The notes: generated by a model not told the origin, from the sequence alone. Shown: positions 1 to 6,749, counted from the first letter of the stretch. The stretch: DNA of 8,373 nucleotides from UBA6183 sp034676125 (GCA_034676125.1 JAUCCO010000149.1:1-8373), one strand, 5' to 3'. Program-made: numbers and translations.

Positions 1-1303
1 CATTCGGGTTGGGCATAATAGAAAAACTTTTGCCATCCGATAATGTATCCTCTAAATTACTGATGTCAATATCTACCAATTGCAACATATTACGGGTGAT
101 ATGCAGATTAAGCAAATTGTTGCGAAGTGATAAATCCAACAGTTTACGTTCCCATATTTTTTGTTTGGTTTTTGGTTGTTTGCCTTGCAATAATTCGTCT
201 TGATAAATAGTTCCAATCTCAAAACGGTTTTCCATAGCTGCCGTTTCCTTTTCGGTTTGCTTTATTGCTTCTTCATCTAACTGTGTTCCAGTTGAGTTTG
301 TTAGCAATGGCAACGGACGAATACGGAGAGTTCTTGCACGTTTTATATCTACTGATAGCAAAAAATCTTCTTTTTGAACTAACTGTGCTTCGCCTGCATT
401 CAAAGCATCACTGAACTTAATATTATTCCCCTTGCACACACTTGTTGCTTCAACGGCTGCCATTTCACGTATTCCTTTAGAAAGACGTTTAGTAATTGCA
501 GTTTTATCATCATTTATTACTTCAGAAAATTTGTCGTCCTGCAACCAGCAGCCAACAAAAGCGTGACCACGAACAATAATTAAAATTGGATTTAGGTCAA
601 CTGCTTCTAAACAAGCGGCAAACAACAAACTGATGTCAATGCAGTTTCCGAATTTTTCTTGTTGAATGGTATTAAGCAAACGTAATCTTTGTCCCATTTC
701 TTCATAACCTGGCGGCAAAGAACTGTAAATAATTTCCTCGCTTTGAATGGCGGAATAAATCGCTGACATTATTTGCAACACACGCTCGGTGTCATTGCTC
801 TGATAACCTTCAAAAGCCGTTTTTAATCCTTGCTTTTCTAATATTTCAATCGCCTTCCTTTTAATGTGGTATATGTAAGGATGATTGGGAGTAACATAAG
901 CTGCTATGAGTTCGGGCAATACCTGAAACCCACCAAAATGTTCTAATGGTTGAATGTTTATCGCAATCGTTTCTTTAAGTATTGAAACTTCTTTTTCGCA
1001 TACTTCAATAGTTATGTTTCCCTTTTCAGTTTCGGATAGCTTGTTAAGAAATTCACGGTTTACTTTTAAATTTTCTAACGGAATTTTTACGTCCTTTTGG
1101 GCAGGGACGAATGGAACGCTATAATTAAATGGCTCAATGCAAGGAAGGTCGGCAGTTATCTTTATTTCAAGTTGTGCGGAATCTACCTCAGAAGTATTTT
1201 CAATCGTCAATGACTGAACGGGTTTAATATCGTTCAGATACAAAGAGATGTTTAAAAATGGCAGTGTCTGCTTATTTATTTTGAGAGTTGCTTGTTCTTG
1301 CAT
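1..1303 (-). CDS. Transglutaminase-like / DUF4011 helicase-family protein, N-terminal 434 residues (runs off left edge)
   Basis: This is the 5' part of a large gene that leaves the window; 434 codons are open with no stop. Residues about 10-120 look beta-rich. Residues about 121-200 carry family-like blocks (an HFGG stretch, PELIAAYVTPNHP, GYQSNDTERV). Residues about 205-330 resemble a transglutaminase-like cysteine-protease domain: Cys221 in GNCIDISLLFAACLEA, His247 in GHAFVGCWL, and a possible acidic partner Glu285, followed by DIKRARTLRIRPLP. Residues 383 onward, KIWERKLLDLSLRNNLLNLH, are the start signature of DUF4011. Family members I know are about 1,500-2,000 residues and continue into superfamily 1 helicase motifs and often a nuclease-like C-terminus, which cannot be seen here. 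The ATG lies 16 nt after the DUF2130 stop, behind an A-rich leader without a Shine-Dalgarno, so the two genes are probably one operon. Helicases with DUF4011 occur in some anti-phage systems, so a defence role is possible but inferred. Confidence 0.85.
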   Translation of the reverse strand, partial: MQEQATLKINKQTLPFLNISLYLNDIKPVQSLTIENTSEVDSAQLEIKITADLPCIEPFNYSVPFVPAQKDVKIPLENLKVNREFLNKLSETEKGNITIEVCEKEVSILKETIAINIQPLEHFGGFQVLPELIAAYVTPNHPYIYHIKRKAIEILEKQGLKTAFEGYQSNDTERVLQIMSAIYSAIQSEEIIYSSLPPGYEEMGQRLRLLNTIQQEKFGNCIDISLLFAACLEAVDLNPILIIVRGHAFVGCWLQDDKFSEVINDDKTAITKRLSKGIREMAAVEATSVCKGNNIKFSDALNAGEAQLVQKEDFLLSVDIKRARTLRIRPLPLLTNSTGTQLDEEAIKQTEKETAAMENRFEIGTIYQDELLQGKQPKTKQKIWERKLLDLSLRNNLLNLHITRNMLQLVDIDISNLEDTLSDGKSFSIMPNPN

Positions 1304-1319
1304 TACTTATTTTTTTCTA

Positions 1320-2549
1320 TTAAAGTTCATCAAATTTTGCTTTCATTGTAGGATTGCCTTGCGTTAGTTTTTTGATTGTTAAATCTTCCGCTTTTTGATT
1401 AGCAAGTCGAAGATTATTATCGGATGATAGCAAAGCGTCCTTGGTTTTTTGAAGATGGTCAATAGTTTTATCTATTTCTTCAATTGCTGTTTTAAATTTA
1501 CGACTTGCTAAGTCGTAATTTCTTGCAAAACCCTCTTTAAAAGTATTTATCTTTTCCTCAAAATTAGTAATGTCAATATTTTGATTCCTTTCTAATGCAA
1601 GTGCTGCTTTGTATTGCATAGAATTCATTGCCGCATTGCGAAGTAGTGTAATTATGGGAATGAAAAATTGAGGTCGCACAACATACATTTTGTTGTATTT
1701 ATGCGATATATCAACTATTCCAGTATTATAAAATTCACTTTCTGGTTCTAAAAGGGAAACAAGAACAGCGTATTCGCATTTCTTCTCTGTGCGGTCTTTG
1801 TCTAGTTCTTTTAAGAAATCTTCATTCCTTTTTTTTGTAGCTGTTTCGTCACCCTCATTTTTCATTTCAAACATTATAGAAATGATTTCATTTCCTGCTT
1901 CGTCAGCTTCCCTGTAAATAAAATCGCCTTTGCTACCTGATTTTGAGTCATTGTCTTTTTCAAAATATGCTTTTTGAAAAGCTGTTGCACGAAGTTTGTT
2001 AAACTCTGTTTCGCAATGTTGTTCAAGTGTTTCGCCTATCATTTTTGTTGATAGTTTCAACTTCATATCCTTTCTAAGTGCAATCTCCTCGTCCTTGTGC
2101 TTAATGATGGCATCTTTCTCCTTTAACTCAGCCGAATATTTTTCACTAAGTGATTTTTCGAGCAGTTGTTTTTCGGTGTCTTTTATTTTTAAATCGTTAG
2201 CCAAATTATCCCGTTCCTTTTCAGCTTTTTGCGTGGCTTCATTTACGGCAAGTTTTTTCTCAACTTCTGCATTGTCAAGTTTTGATTTTAGTTGCAATAG
2301 TTCAGTTTCCTTTTGAGCTTTGAGTTCAGTCAATTCCTTGTCTTTCTTTGCGAGTTGTTCTTGCACAGAATTTCTAGCATTTGCTTCGGCTAATTTTACA
2401 GCACTTTCTTTCTCTTTGTCAGCAAGATTTAGTCGTGTCTGTAATTCTTCTTCAAATTGATGGTCACGAACTTGTTTAAGTATGTCAGCAAAACCTGCTT
2501 CGTCAACTTTAAAAGCTTTTTTACAATTTGGGCAAATTATTTCGTTCAT
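1320..2549 (-). CDS. DUF2130 domain protein (coiled coil plus PD-(D/E)xK nuclease-like core)
   Basis: From the start used here the protein has 409 residues. It opens MNEIICPNCKKAF, one CxxC pair that may be half of a zinc knuckle. A long charged Lys/Glu-rich coiled coil follows (about residues 25-170). A restriction-endonuclease-like core follows: GSKGDF with Asp209, then FEMKN with Glu228 and Lys230, matching the D...ExK pattern. Further helical, partly coiled-coil sequence closes the protein. This is the layout of DUF2130, a family likened to RmuC; its biochemical role is not established to my knowledge. A longer reading from an ATG at 2606 adds 19 residues (MATVRPLNQL...). I prefer 2549 because family members begin almost directly at the CPxC motif; neither start has a Shine-Dalgarno. 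It precedes the transglutaminase/DUF4011 helicase gene by 16 nt, so nuclease and helicase are probably co-expressed. Confidence 0.88.
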   Translation of the reverse strand: MNEIICPNCKKAFKVDEAGFADILKQVRDHQFEEELQTRLNLADKEKESAVKLAEANARNSVQEQLAKKDKELTELKAQKETELLQLKSKLDNAEVEKKLAVNEATQKAEKERDNLANDLKIKDTEKQLLEKSLSEKYSAELKEKDAIIKHKDEEIALRKDMKLKLSTKMIGETLEQHCETEFNKLRATAFQKAYFEKDNDSKSGSKGDFIYREADEAGNEIISIMFEMKNEGDETATKKRNEDFLKELDKDRTEKKCEYAVLVSLLEPESEFYNTGIVDISHKYNKMYVVRPQFFIPIITLLRNAAMNSMQYKAALALERNQNIDITNFEEKINTFKEGFARNYDLASRKFKTAIEEIDKTIDHLQKTKDALLSSDNNLRLANQKAEDLTIKKLTQGNPTMKAKFDEL

Positions 2550-2606
2550 GTCGTTAAATGTTATTGTTGTCGAATTAAGCTGGTTTAATGGTCGCACGGT
2601 CGCCAT

Positions 2607-2780
2607 AGGGTTGTCCCGAACTTATTTATACACGGTACAATTACACGCATATCTAAATCAAATATATTAAAAATCAGCACTAAAAAATAAATTTGTATTA
2701 CCACTTCAATTTAAAATTGTAAGTGTTCAGATACTGGTTATAGCTATGTTTATTGATATCAAAAAAACACAAAAGGTAGT
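2607..2780. other. Intergenic boundary between the exosortase cassette and the nuclease-helicase operon
   Basis: This AT-rich gap separates two gene groups of the same orientation. Just after the HTTM stop, the minus strand has a T-rich stretch including seven T (2761-2767). It follows a weak imperfect dyad overlapping the stop codon (2777-2790), so it could end transcription, but the stem is poor. A second imperfect inverted repeat at 2703-2724 (ACTT-CAATTT-A-AAATTG-T-AAGT) has one bulged base and could be an operator or a weak hairpin. The candidate -7 box follows at 2659-2666. No gene was recognised in the gap. Confidence 0.4.
2659..2666 (-). promoter_or_regulatory. Candidate Bacteroidota -7 element for the DUF2130-helicase operon
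   Basis: Read on the minus strand this is TATATTTG, a perfect match to the TAnnTTTG -7 element of the primary sigma factor in Bacteroidota. It lies 52 nt before the upstream ATG at 2606 and 109 nt before the preferred start at 2549. No clear TTTG -33 box was found at the usual distance, only T-rich sequence, so this rests on one element in AT-rich DNA. Confidence 0.4.
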
Positions 2781-4514
2781 TTATAAGCTATCAATTGGCA
2801 AGTAATTAAACTTACCTTTTCTAAAGGTTGCGGTTCCTTCGGGTATCCACGGTTGTTTTATCAGTGTTTGGTGATAGTTTTCTTGATAAACACTAGGAAA
2901 ATGATAGGTGCGTCTTAAAATATTAAAATCTAAACTATCTGTTTTTATGTTGTTTTTGGCGGCCCAAAACCAAAGTGCTTTTTCTAACTCTTTAGGGTTG
3001 GGAATATTGCCACTACAAACCGAGTTGAATGAATATTTGCTCCAGGCTAAATTTAGGTTCATGCTTTTGCAATAGCCGTTTTCATCAAAAAAAGGTAACC
3101 ACACCACTTCTCCATTGGGTTTAGTTTGGGTTACAGCAAATACAGTTTTATCGCCTTGCATGCTGTGGTCTAAAAATACTCCACGTGCATTTAATCCAAA
3201 AAGTGTTCTAAATAAATTAGATGGTTTTAAGCTATAGTCAGAAATATCTCTTCTAACCACATAAAACTTTTTTACAGATGTTAATGTAACACCGCCTTTA
3301 ACGCGCGAGTAAAAGTGGTAACTGCTGTAAAAGGTTTGTACACTAAATAATCCAATACAAAAAATAAGTAAAATTCCGTAGCGTGTTTTTGAGGTTATAA
3401 AGGGTTTAGTAACTTGATTTGGTGTTTGAAATTGGATAACATCTTCAACAACAAAATCAATAAATAACCTGACTAATTCAAATGTTAAGAATGGGGCAAT
3501 TAACTTTCCAATGCTACTGTGTTTTAAAGCAACTTTTGCAGCACTCCAATTGTTATGATACTGGGTTTGGTTAATGAGGATGAAATTGGTATCCTGATGT
3601 ACGATAGTTGTATTGGGGTTTATGCCATTTATAAGACGTGCAAGTGCATTATGTTTAACTAAATTTGGATTTATACTTAGTTCAATTTGTTTAGGACTAA
3701 ACTTGCTCCAAAAACCTTCGCCAATAAAAAGTAAATAAAAAGGAATTGGCCCAAATGATAATAAAGGGAAAGGAAAAAGTGCGGCAATGCCTAGATGAAA
3801 AGCCACGCCCATCCATGCGGCATAAGGTCTTATTTTTTTGAAAAACAAAGCGAATATCAACCCAAATTCCCAAACAATGGTTAAGTAATTGATGGCAATG
3901 TGTGCCCATTTCCAATTTAAATAAAAAGCAAATTCATGCCATTTATTATGTGGCATAACAGAAGGAACCCAAAGTCCTAAACCGCTATTCCACAGGGGAG
4001 AATATATTTTTGTAAAACTACTGGCAAAATACATCAACCCCAACGATACAAAAAGTGCGGCTAAGTAATAAAATTGGGTAGTTTGGTTTGAAGGTCTTTG
4101 TCCGTATTTAATGGTGTGAGAAATACTATCAACACTATAACTTTTGCCAACAGGCATTATTAGCATTAAAAAACTACCAATGCGCAATAAATCATCATTA
4201 AATGAGCCACAACCCGAGTTGCTAAAAGAATAGGCAGCAATAATTACAAAGATGTAATTTATTAAAGCTACTATTTTAGTTTGCCAACCAACCAGTAACA
4301 AGCTTACAGCAACTATCCAAATGGATAAAAATAATTTAGCGGGAAATGGGTTAGGGGCAATGTGTGGAATGGTATTAAATATTAGCGGCCTAAAATAAAA
4401 TACATGGTAAATGAGCAACAATATAAACAAAGAAAATGCAATACGAAACATTCCAAAGCCATTGGTTGACACTGGAGTATTGTATTGTTTAAGCCAATTA
4501 AGTATGCGATTCAT
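2781..4514 (-). CDS. HTTM (vitamin K-dependent gamma-carboxylase-like) membrane protein in an exosortase operon
   Basis: This is a 577-residue membrane protein. Residues 1-270 form the HTTM/VKGC-like domain, with hydrophobic helices near 22-40, 60-77, 80-97, 110-121, 148-166, 207-225, 233-249 and 252-266. The stretch YFASSFTKIYSPLWNSG (162-178) resembles the region around the catalytic Lys218 of human gamma-glutamyl carboxylase (Y-F, Lys, Trp, Gly), and Lys169 sits where that base would be. Residues about 278-362 recall the C-terminal half of a DCC (DUF393) thioredoxin-like domain, but the DxxCxxC motif is absent (SINPNLVKHNALARL instead). One more helix (about 379-397) leads to a soluble tail (400-577) with two cysteines, 482 and 500. 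The ATG overlaps the upstream small membrane gene by 17 nt, so it is probably translationally coupled and works with the exosortase. Family assignment is fairly firm; the reaction and substrate are unknown. Confidence 0.85.
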   Translation of the reverse strand: MNRILNWLKQYNTPVSTNGFGMFRIAFSLFILLLIYHVFYFRPLIFNTIPHIAPNPFPAKLFLSIWIVAVSLLLVGWQTKIVALINYIFVIIAAYSFSNSGCGSFNDDLLRIGSFLMLIMPVGKSYSVDSISHTIKYGQRPSNQTTQFYYLAALFVSLGLMYFASSFTKIYSPLWNSGLGLWVPSVMPHNKWHEFAFYLNWKWAHIAINYLTIVWEFGLIFALFFKKIRPYAAWMGVAFHLGIAALFPFPLLSFGPIPFYLLFIGEGFWSKFSPKQIELSINPNLVKHNALARLINGINPNTTIVHQDTNFILINQTQYHNNWSAAKVALKHSSIGKLIAPFLTFELVRLFIDFVVEDVIQFQTPNQVTKPFITSKTRYGILLIFCIGLFSVQTFYSSYHFYSRVKGGVTLTSVKKFYVVRRDISDYSLKPSNLFRTLFGLNARGVFLDHSMQGDKTVFAVTQTKPNGEVVWLPFFDENGYCKSMNLNLAWSKYSFNSVCSGNIPNPKELEKALWFWAAKNNIKTDSLDFNILRRTYHFPSVYQENYHQTLIKQPWIPEGTATFRKGKFNYLPIDSL

Positions 4515-4950
4515 TTTTAGTTGGTTTTTGCTTTGTAATGGTAAATGCAGCCCATAAAAATAGGATAATTATAGGCGAATGCAAATAACGATTAACTTTT
4601 GAAACCAAAACATGATCGATGCTAGCAGATTGAATAAATATAGAAGTATATAATAATATGGTTATACCACACAATAGCAACAAAGTAAACTTGGTTAATA
4701 CAGCTTGTTTAAATGCAAAATGTATTAAAATAGTAGGTAATACAATATACAAAATGCTGTATAAAAATGCTTCAAGCCAAAATAAAGTATGCGTAAACAA
4801 AGTGGCTAACCTTGTTGTGGTTAGCACTTCTGGTGAAAGAAAATTTGCAGCAGGTGTATTTCTATAGTCTGGAGTAATATTGTCTTTTAACATACTTAGT
4901 GCAAGTATTAAAAGTAATATGGCTAAGGCATAAATGTTATCCTTTTTCAT
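4498..4950 (-). CDS. Small exosortase-associated membrane protein (XrtX-associated type)
   Basis: This 150-residue protein has four probable membrane helices (about 7-21, 55-79, 86-107 and 124-139), a short non-membrane segment after the first helix, and a basic tail (TKQKPTKNESHT). Its C-terminal block KVNRYLHSPIIILFL resembles the Arg/His-Ser-Pro region I associate with small membrane partners encoded beside Bacteroidota exosortases. The name rests mainly on operon position and topology and only partly on that motif. Its gene overlaps the exosortase by 14 nt and the HTTM gene by 17 nt, so all three should be made together. It has no visible catalytic motif; a chaperone, substrate-presenting or complex-stabilising role is a guess. 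Confidence 0.72.
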   Translation of the reverse strand: MKKDNIYALAILLLILALSMLKDNITPDYRNTPAANFLSPEVLTTTRLATLFTHTLFWLEAFLYSILYIVLPTILIHFAFKQAVLTKFTLLLLCGITILLYTSIFIQSASIDHVLVSKVNRYLHSPIIILFLWAAFTITKQKPTKNESHT

Positions 4951-5476
4951 GGCTAATGTTTATTTTACCTTGTTTATCAGCCCACCACATCCACAATAAA
5001 AAAATTACGCCATACACTAAAAATATAAATATGTACCTGTGAAATAAGTCGAAGTATGGCGATTTATGTACTGCCATTAAAGTTAAAATAAAGTTTCTAA
5101 AAATATTTATTCCATGTATAATTAGTAATCCTAAGGGAATAAACCACAACTTAGCTTTAAACTTACCAGGGTAACAAATAATAAATATAGTGAATAATAC
5201 CAATAACTCTAAACCATTGCATGATGCACCAACACGTAATAATGGGTATGTGCTTGTACTAAGAAAAATAAATGTTTCGCCTATGTTTTCGGCAATACTA
5301 AAATGCGGGTGATAGCCTAAAAGATCTAACCCTAAACAAAGTAAATAAGAAATATTTTCGGTAATAAACTGGTCGAGTAACCCGTTTGGCTTAATAAAAA
5401 ACTCATATAATAAGAGCCAAACTCCGTATGAAAAAACAGAAAGTAAAAGAAATTTATAAAGTTTATTGCTAAGCAT
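4937..5476 (-). CDS. xrtX: Exosortase (XrtX-like) transpeptidase/peptidase
   Basis: This 179-residue integral membrane protein has the full exosortase/archaeosortase catalytic set: Cys86 in GASCNGLELLVLF, Arg127 in GINIFRNFILTL and His146 in FDLFHRYIFIF. Several hydrophobic helices surround these residues (about 9-26, 41-54, 88-103, 111-133 and 146-166). Exosortases recognise a C-terminal signal of a short motif, a membrane helix and a basic tail on the outer face of the inner membrane, and cleave it, probably passing the protein to another acceptor. A candidate substrate with just such a tail is encoded 26 nt upstream, so enzyme and target are adjacent. The length (about 180 residues) and Bacteroidota context fit the short XrtX-type enzymes. 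Exosortase membership is firm; the X subtype comes from the PID-like target and the small associated gene. The ATG follows an inverted repeat at 5480-5507. Confidence 0.88.
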   Translation of the reverse strand: MLSNKLYKFLLLSVFSYGVWLLLYEFFIKPNGLLDQFITENISYLLCLGLDLLGYHPHFSIAENIGETFIFLSTSTYPLLRVGASCNGLELLVLFTIFIICYPGKFKAKLWFIPLGLLIIHGINIFRNFILTLMAVHKSPYFDLFHRYIFIFLVYGVIFLLWMWWADKQGKINISHEKG

Positions 5477-5479
5477 GAT

Positions 5480-5507
5480 AATAGTTTACTTAGGCAACAA
5501 AACTATT
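5480..5507 (-). repeat. Inverted repeat between substrate gene and exosortase gene
   Basis: The two arms AATAGTTT (5480-5487) and AAACTATT (5500-5507) are exact reverse complements around a 12-nt loop. The structure covers the TAG stop of the substrate gene and ends 3 nt before the exosortase ATG. In mRNA it could form an 8-bp, AT-rich stem that might lower exosortase translation or slow 3' decay of the substrate message. With one G-C pair the stem is weak, and no T-run follows, so it is not a standard terminator. Confidence 0.45.
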
Positions 5508-5706
5508 TTTTGCGAGCGTATAATTTTTTAATGCCTAAGCCTACACCAGCAGAAGTTAATAAAGCAATTGCACCATTAATTGGAATATCCTCTATCTCTT
5601 CAAATATACCTGCAGCATCTGGAGCTCCGTTTGGTTGAGCCATCACGATTGAGGCAATTGCTACAAATAAAATTATTAGGGGTATAGTTTTAAAAAGTTT
5701 ACTCAC
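5503..5706 (-). CDS. Short secreted protein with PID-CTERM-like exosortase sorting signal
   Basis: This 67-residue protein has two localisation signals and almost nothing between them. Residues 1-23 form a signal peptide (basic start, hydrophobic core, VMA|Q cleavage). Residues 42-67 form a sorting signal: P-I-N motif, a Gly/Ala-rich hydrophobic helix (about 45-59, GAIALLTSAGVGLG) and a basic end (KKLYARKK). The tail closely resembles PID-CTERM domains (P-I-D-G-G..L...AGvgyG.KK), with Asn44 in place of the usual Asp. The part left after both cuts is about residues 24-42, QPNGAPDAAGIFEEIEDIP, rich in Glu and Asp. The start is GTG (5706-5704); I found no usable in-frame ATG upstream before the fmt end. 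It is the first gene of the cassette and the obvious substrate of the exosortase encoded next. The fate and function of the mature peptide are unknown. Confidence 0.82.
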   Translation of the reverse strand: MSKLFKTIPLIILFVAIASIVMAQPNGAPDAAGIFEEIEDIPINGAIALLTSAGVGLGIKKLYARKK

Positions 5707-5814
5707 GTGGTGTATTTGTTTAATTAATGTGCAAATAAACGGAAAATAAATGAAAAAAGGATTAGGTTTTTTTATTAGCAGTGTTTTATTGGCAATAAGC
5801 AGCCATTTTACATA
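5707..5814. other. Intergenic region between fmt and the exosortase cassette, with possible promoter
   Basis: These 108 AT-rich bases separate the fmt stop from the GTG of the substrate gene. On the minus strand, TTTATTTG (5732-5739) matches the Bacteroidota -7 element TAnnTTTG at all but one base and would place a start site about 20 nt before the GTG. No -33 box is convincing. A 5-bp stem (5786-5798) near the fmt end lacks a following T-run. The cassette may therefore have its own promoter or be read through from fmt. Confidence 0.3.
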
Positions 5815-6738
5815 TTAATTTCTCCATCCCCTTAACAAATCTTCCGTTTTCATTCTTTTTTTACCTTGTAGTTGAATATCAGTAATATAAATCCATCCAT
5901 CTGCAACGGCAAATCTAATGTACGAGTTTTTTTCGTAATTGGTTTGCATGGCTCCTAAAGTTTCTGTGTGCATATCTGCTTCAAACCTACAATTGTATAC
6001 CTTTAGTACTTGGTCGTTTAGTTTTGTAAATGCACCAGGATAAGGGCTCAAGCCTCTTATCAGGTTTTTTATTTGTGCTCCGGTTTGCGTCCAGTTTATT
6101 TCGCAATTTGCAGTAAATAATTTAGGTGCAAATTTATTTGACGAATTTTTTTGAGGAATTGTGGTATAATTTCCACGTTCAACGGCTTTTACCGTTTCAA
6201 CAATTAATTCCGCTCCAACATGCATTAAATCGTCATGTAATTCTCCGGCTGTTGTTTCTGGTCCAATACCTACTGTTTTGCTTAATATAATATCGCCTGT
6301 ATCTATTTCGTGTTTTAATAAAAACGTGCTTACACCCGTTTCTGTTTCGCCATTAATAATGGCCCAATTAATAGGAGCTGCCCCACGATAATCGGGCAAC
6401 AATGAGGCATGAAGGTTTATGGTGCCTAATCTTGGCATGTTCCAAACTGCTTCGGGCAACATTCTAAATGCAATTACCACTTGCAAATCGGCTTGGTAAC
6501 TTTTAAGTTCTATTAAAAACTCGGGCGATTTAAGTTTTATAGGCTGTAATACGGGAATATTATTTTCTACTGCAAACTTTTTTACGGGTGGTTGTTGCAA
6601 TTGCATACCACGACCTGCGGGCTTGTCGGGTGCTGTAACTACTGCTACAATATTAACTCCAGCATCAACTAAAGCTTTTAAAGGAATAACTGCAAAATCT
6701 GGTGTGCCTAAAAATATAACGCGTAAATTCTGGTTCAT
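5815..6738 (-). CDS. fmt: Methionyl-tRNA formyltransferase
   Basis: This cytoplasmic enzyme formylates the initiator Met-tRNA using 10-formyltetrahydrofolate. The 307 residues match the family length (about 310-320). The N-terminal Rossmann-like domain begins RVIFLGTPDFAV (6-17) and includes the TAPDKPAGRG loop (35-44). The catalytic triad is visible as Asn108 and His110 in TINLHASLLPDYRGAAP and Asp146 in KHEIDTGDII, equivalent to N106, H108 and D144 of the E. coli enzyme. The C-terminal tRNA-binding OB-like domain starts near residue 205, with the conserved RGLSPYPGAF at 228-237. The gene follows ccmB by 11 nt and is probably its operon partner. Nothing looks broken. Wording such as AFRMLPEAVW is typical of Bacteroidota Fmt as I know it. 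Confidence 0.98.
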   Translation of the reverse strand: MNQNLRVIFLGTPDFAVIPLKALVDAGVNIVAVVTAPDKPAGRGMQLQQPPVKKFAVENNIPVLQPIKLKSPEFLIELKSYQADLQVVIAFRMLPEAVWNMPRLGTINLHASLLPDYRGAAPINWAIINGETETGVSTFLLKHEIDTGDIILSKTVGIGPETTAGELHDDLMHVGAELIVETVKAVERGNYTTIPQKNSSNKFAPKLFTANCEINWTQTGAQIKNLIRGLSPYPGAFTKLNDQVLKVYNCRFEADMHTETLGAMQTNYEKNSYIRFAVADGWIYITDIQLQGKKRMKTEDLLRGWRN

Positions 6739-6749
6739 TTAGTTAAAAA

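Noticed and set aside
9..203. Plus-strand open frame of 64 codons
   Set aside because: It lies opposite the DUF4011 signature region, which has a full family match on the minus strand.
1996..2316. Plus-strand open frame of 106 codons rich in Ser and Phe
   Set aside because: It is the antisense of the Lys/Glu-rich coiled coil of the DUF2130 gene, which naturally gives Ser/Phe-rich open frames.
2550..2606. N-terminal extension of the DUF2130 protein from the ATG at 2606
   Set aside because: It cannot be excluded, but the 19 extra residues do not look like the family, whose members start at the CPxC motif.
3697..3915. Minus-strand 72-codon frame inside the HTTM gene
   Set aside because: It is an out-of-frame shadow; the HTTM frame is continuous and matches its family here.
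4658..4867. Plus-strand 69-codon frame
   Set aside because: It is antisense to the small exosortase-associated membrane gene, which is supported by overlaps with both neighbours.
5766..5798. Possible intrinsic terminator after fmt
   Set aside because: The stem at 5786-5798 has only 5 AT-rich pairs, and the homopolymer run is A on the transcribed (minus) strand, not T.
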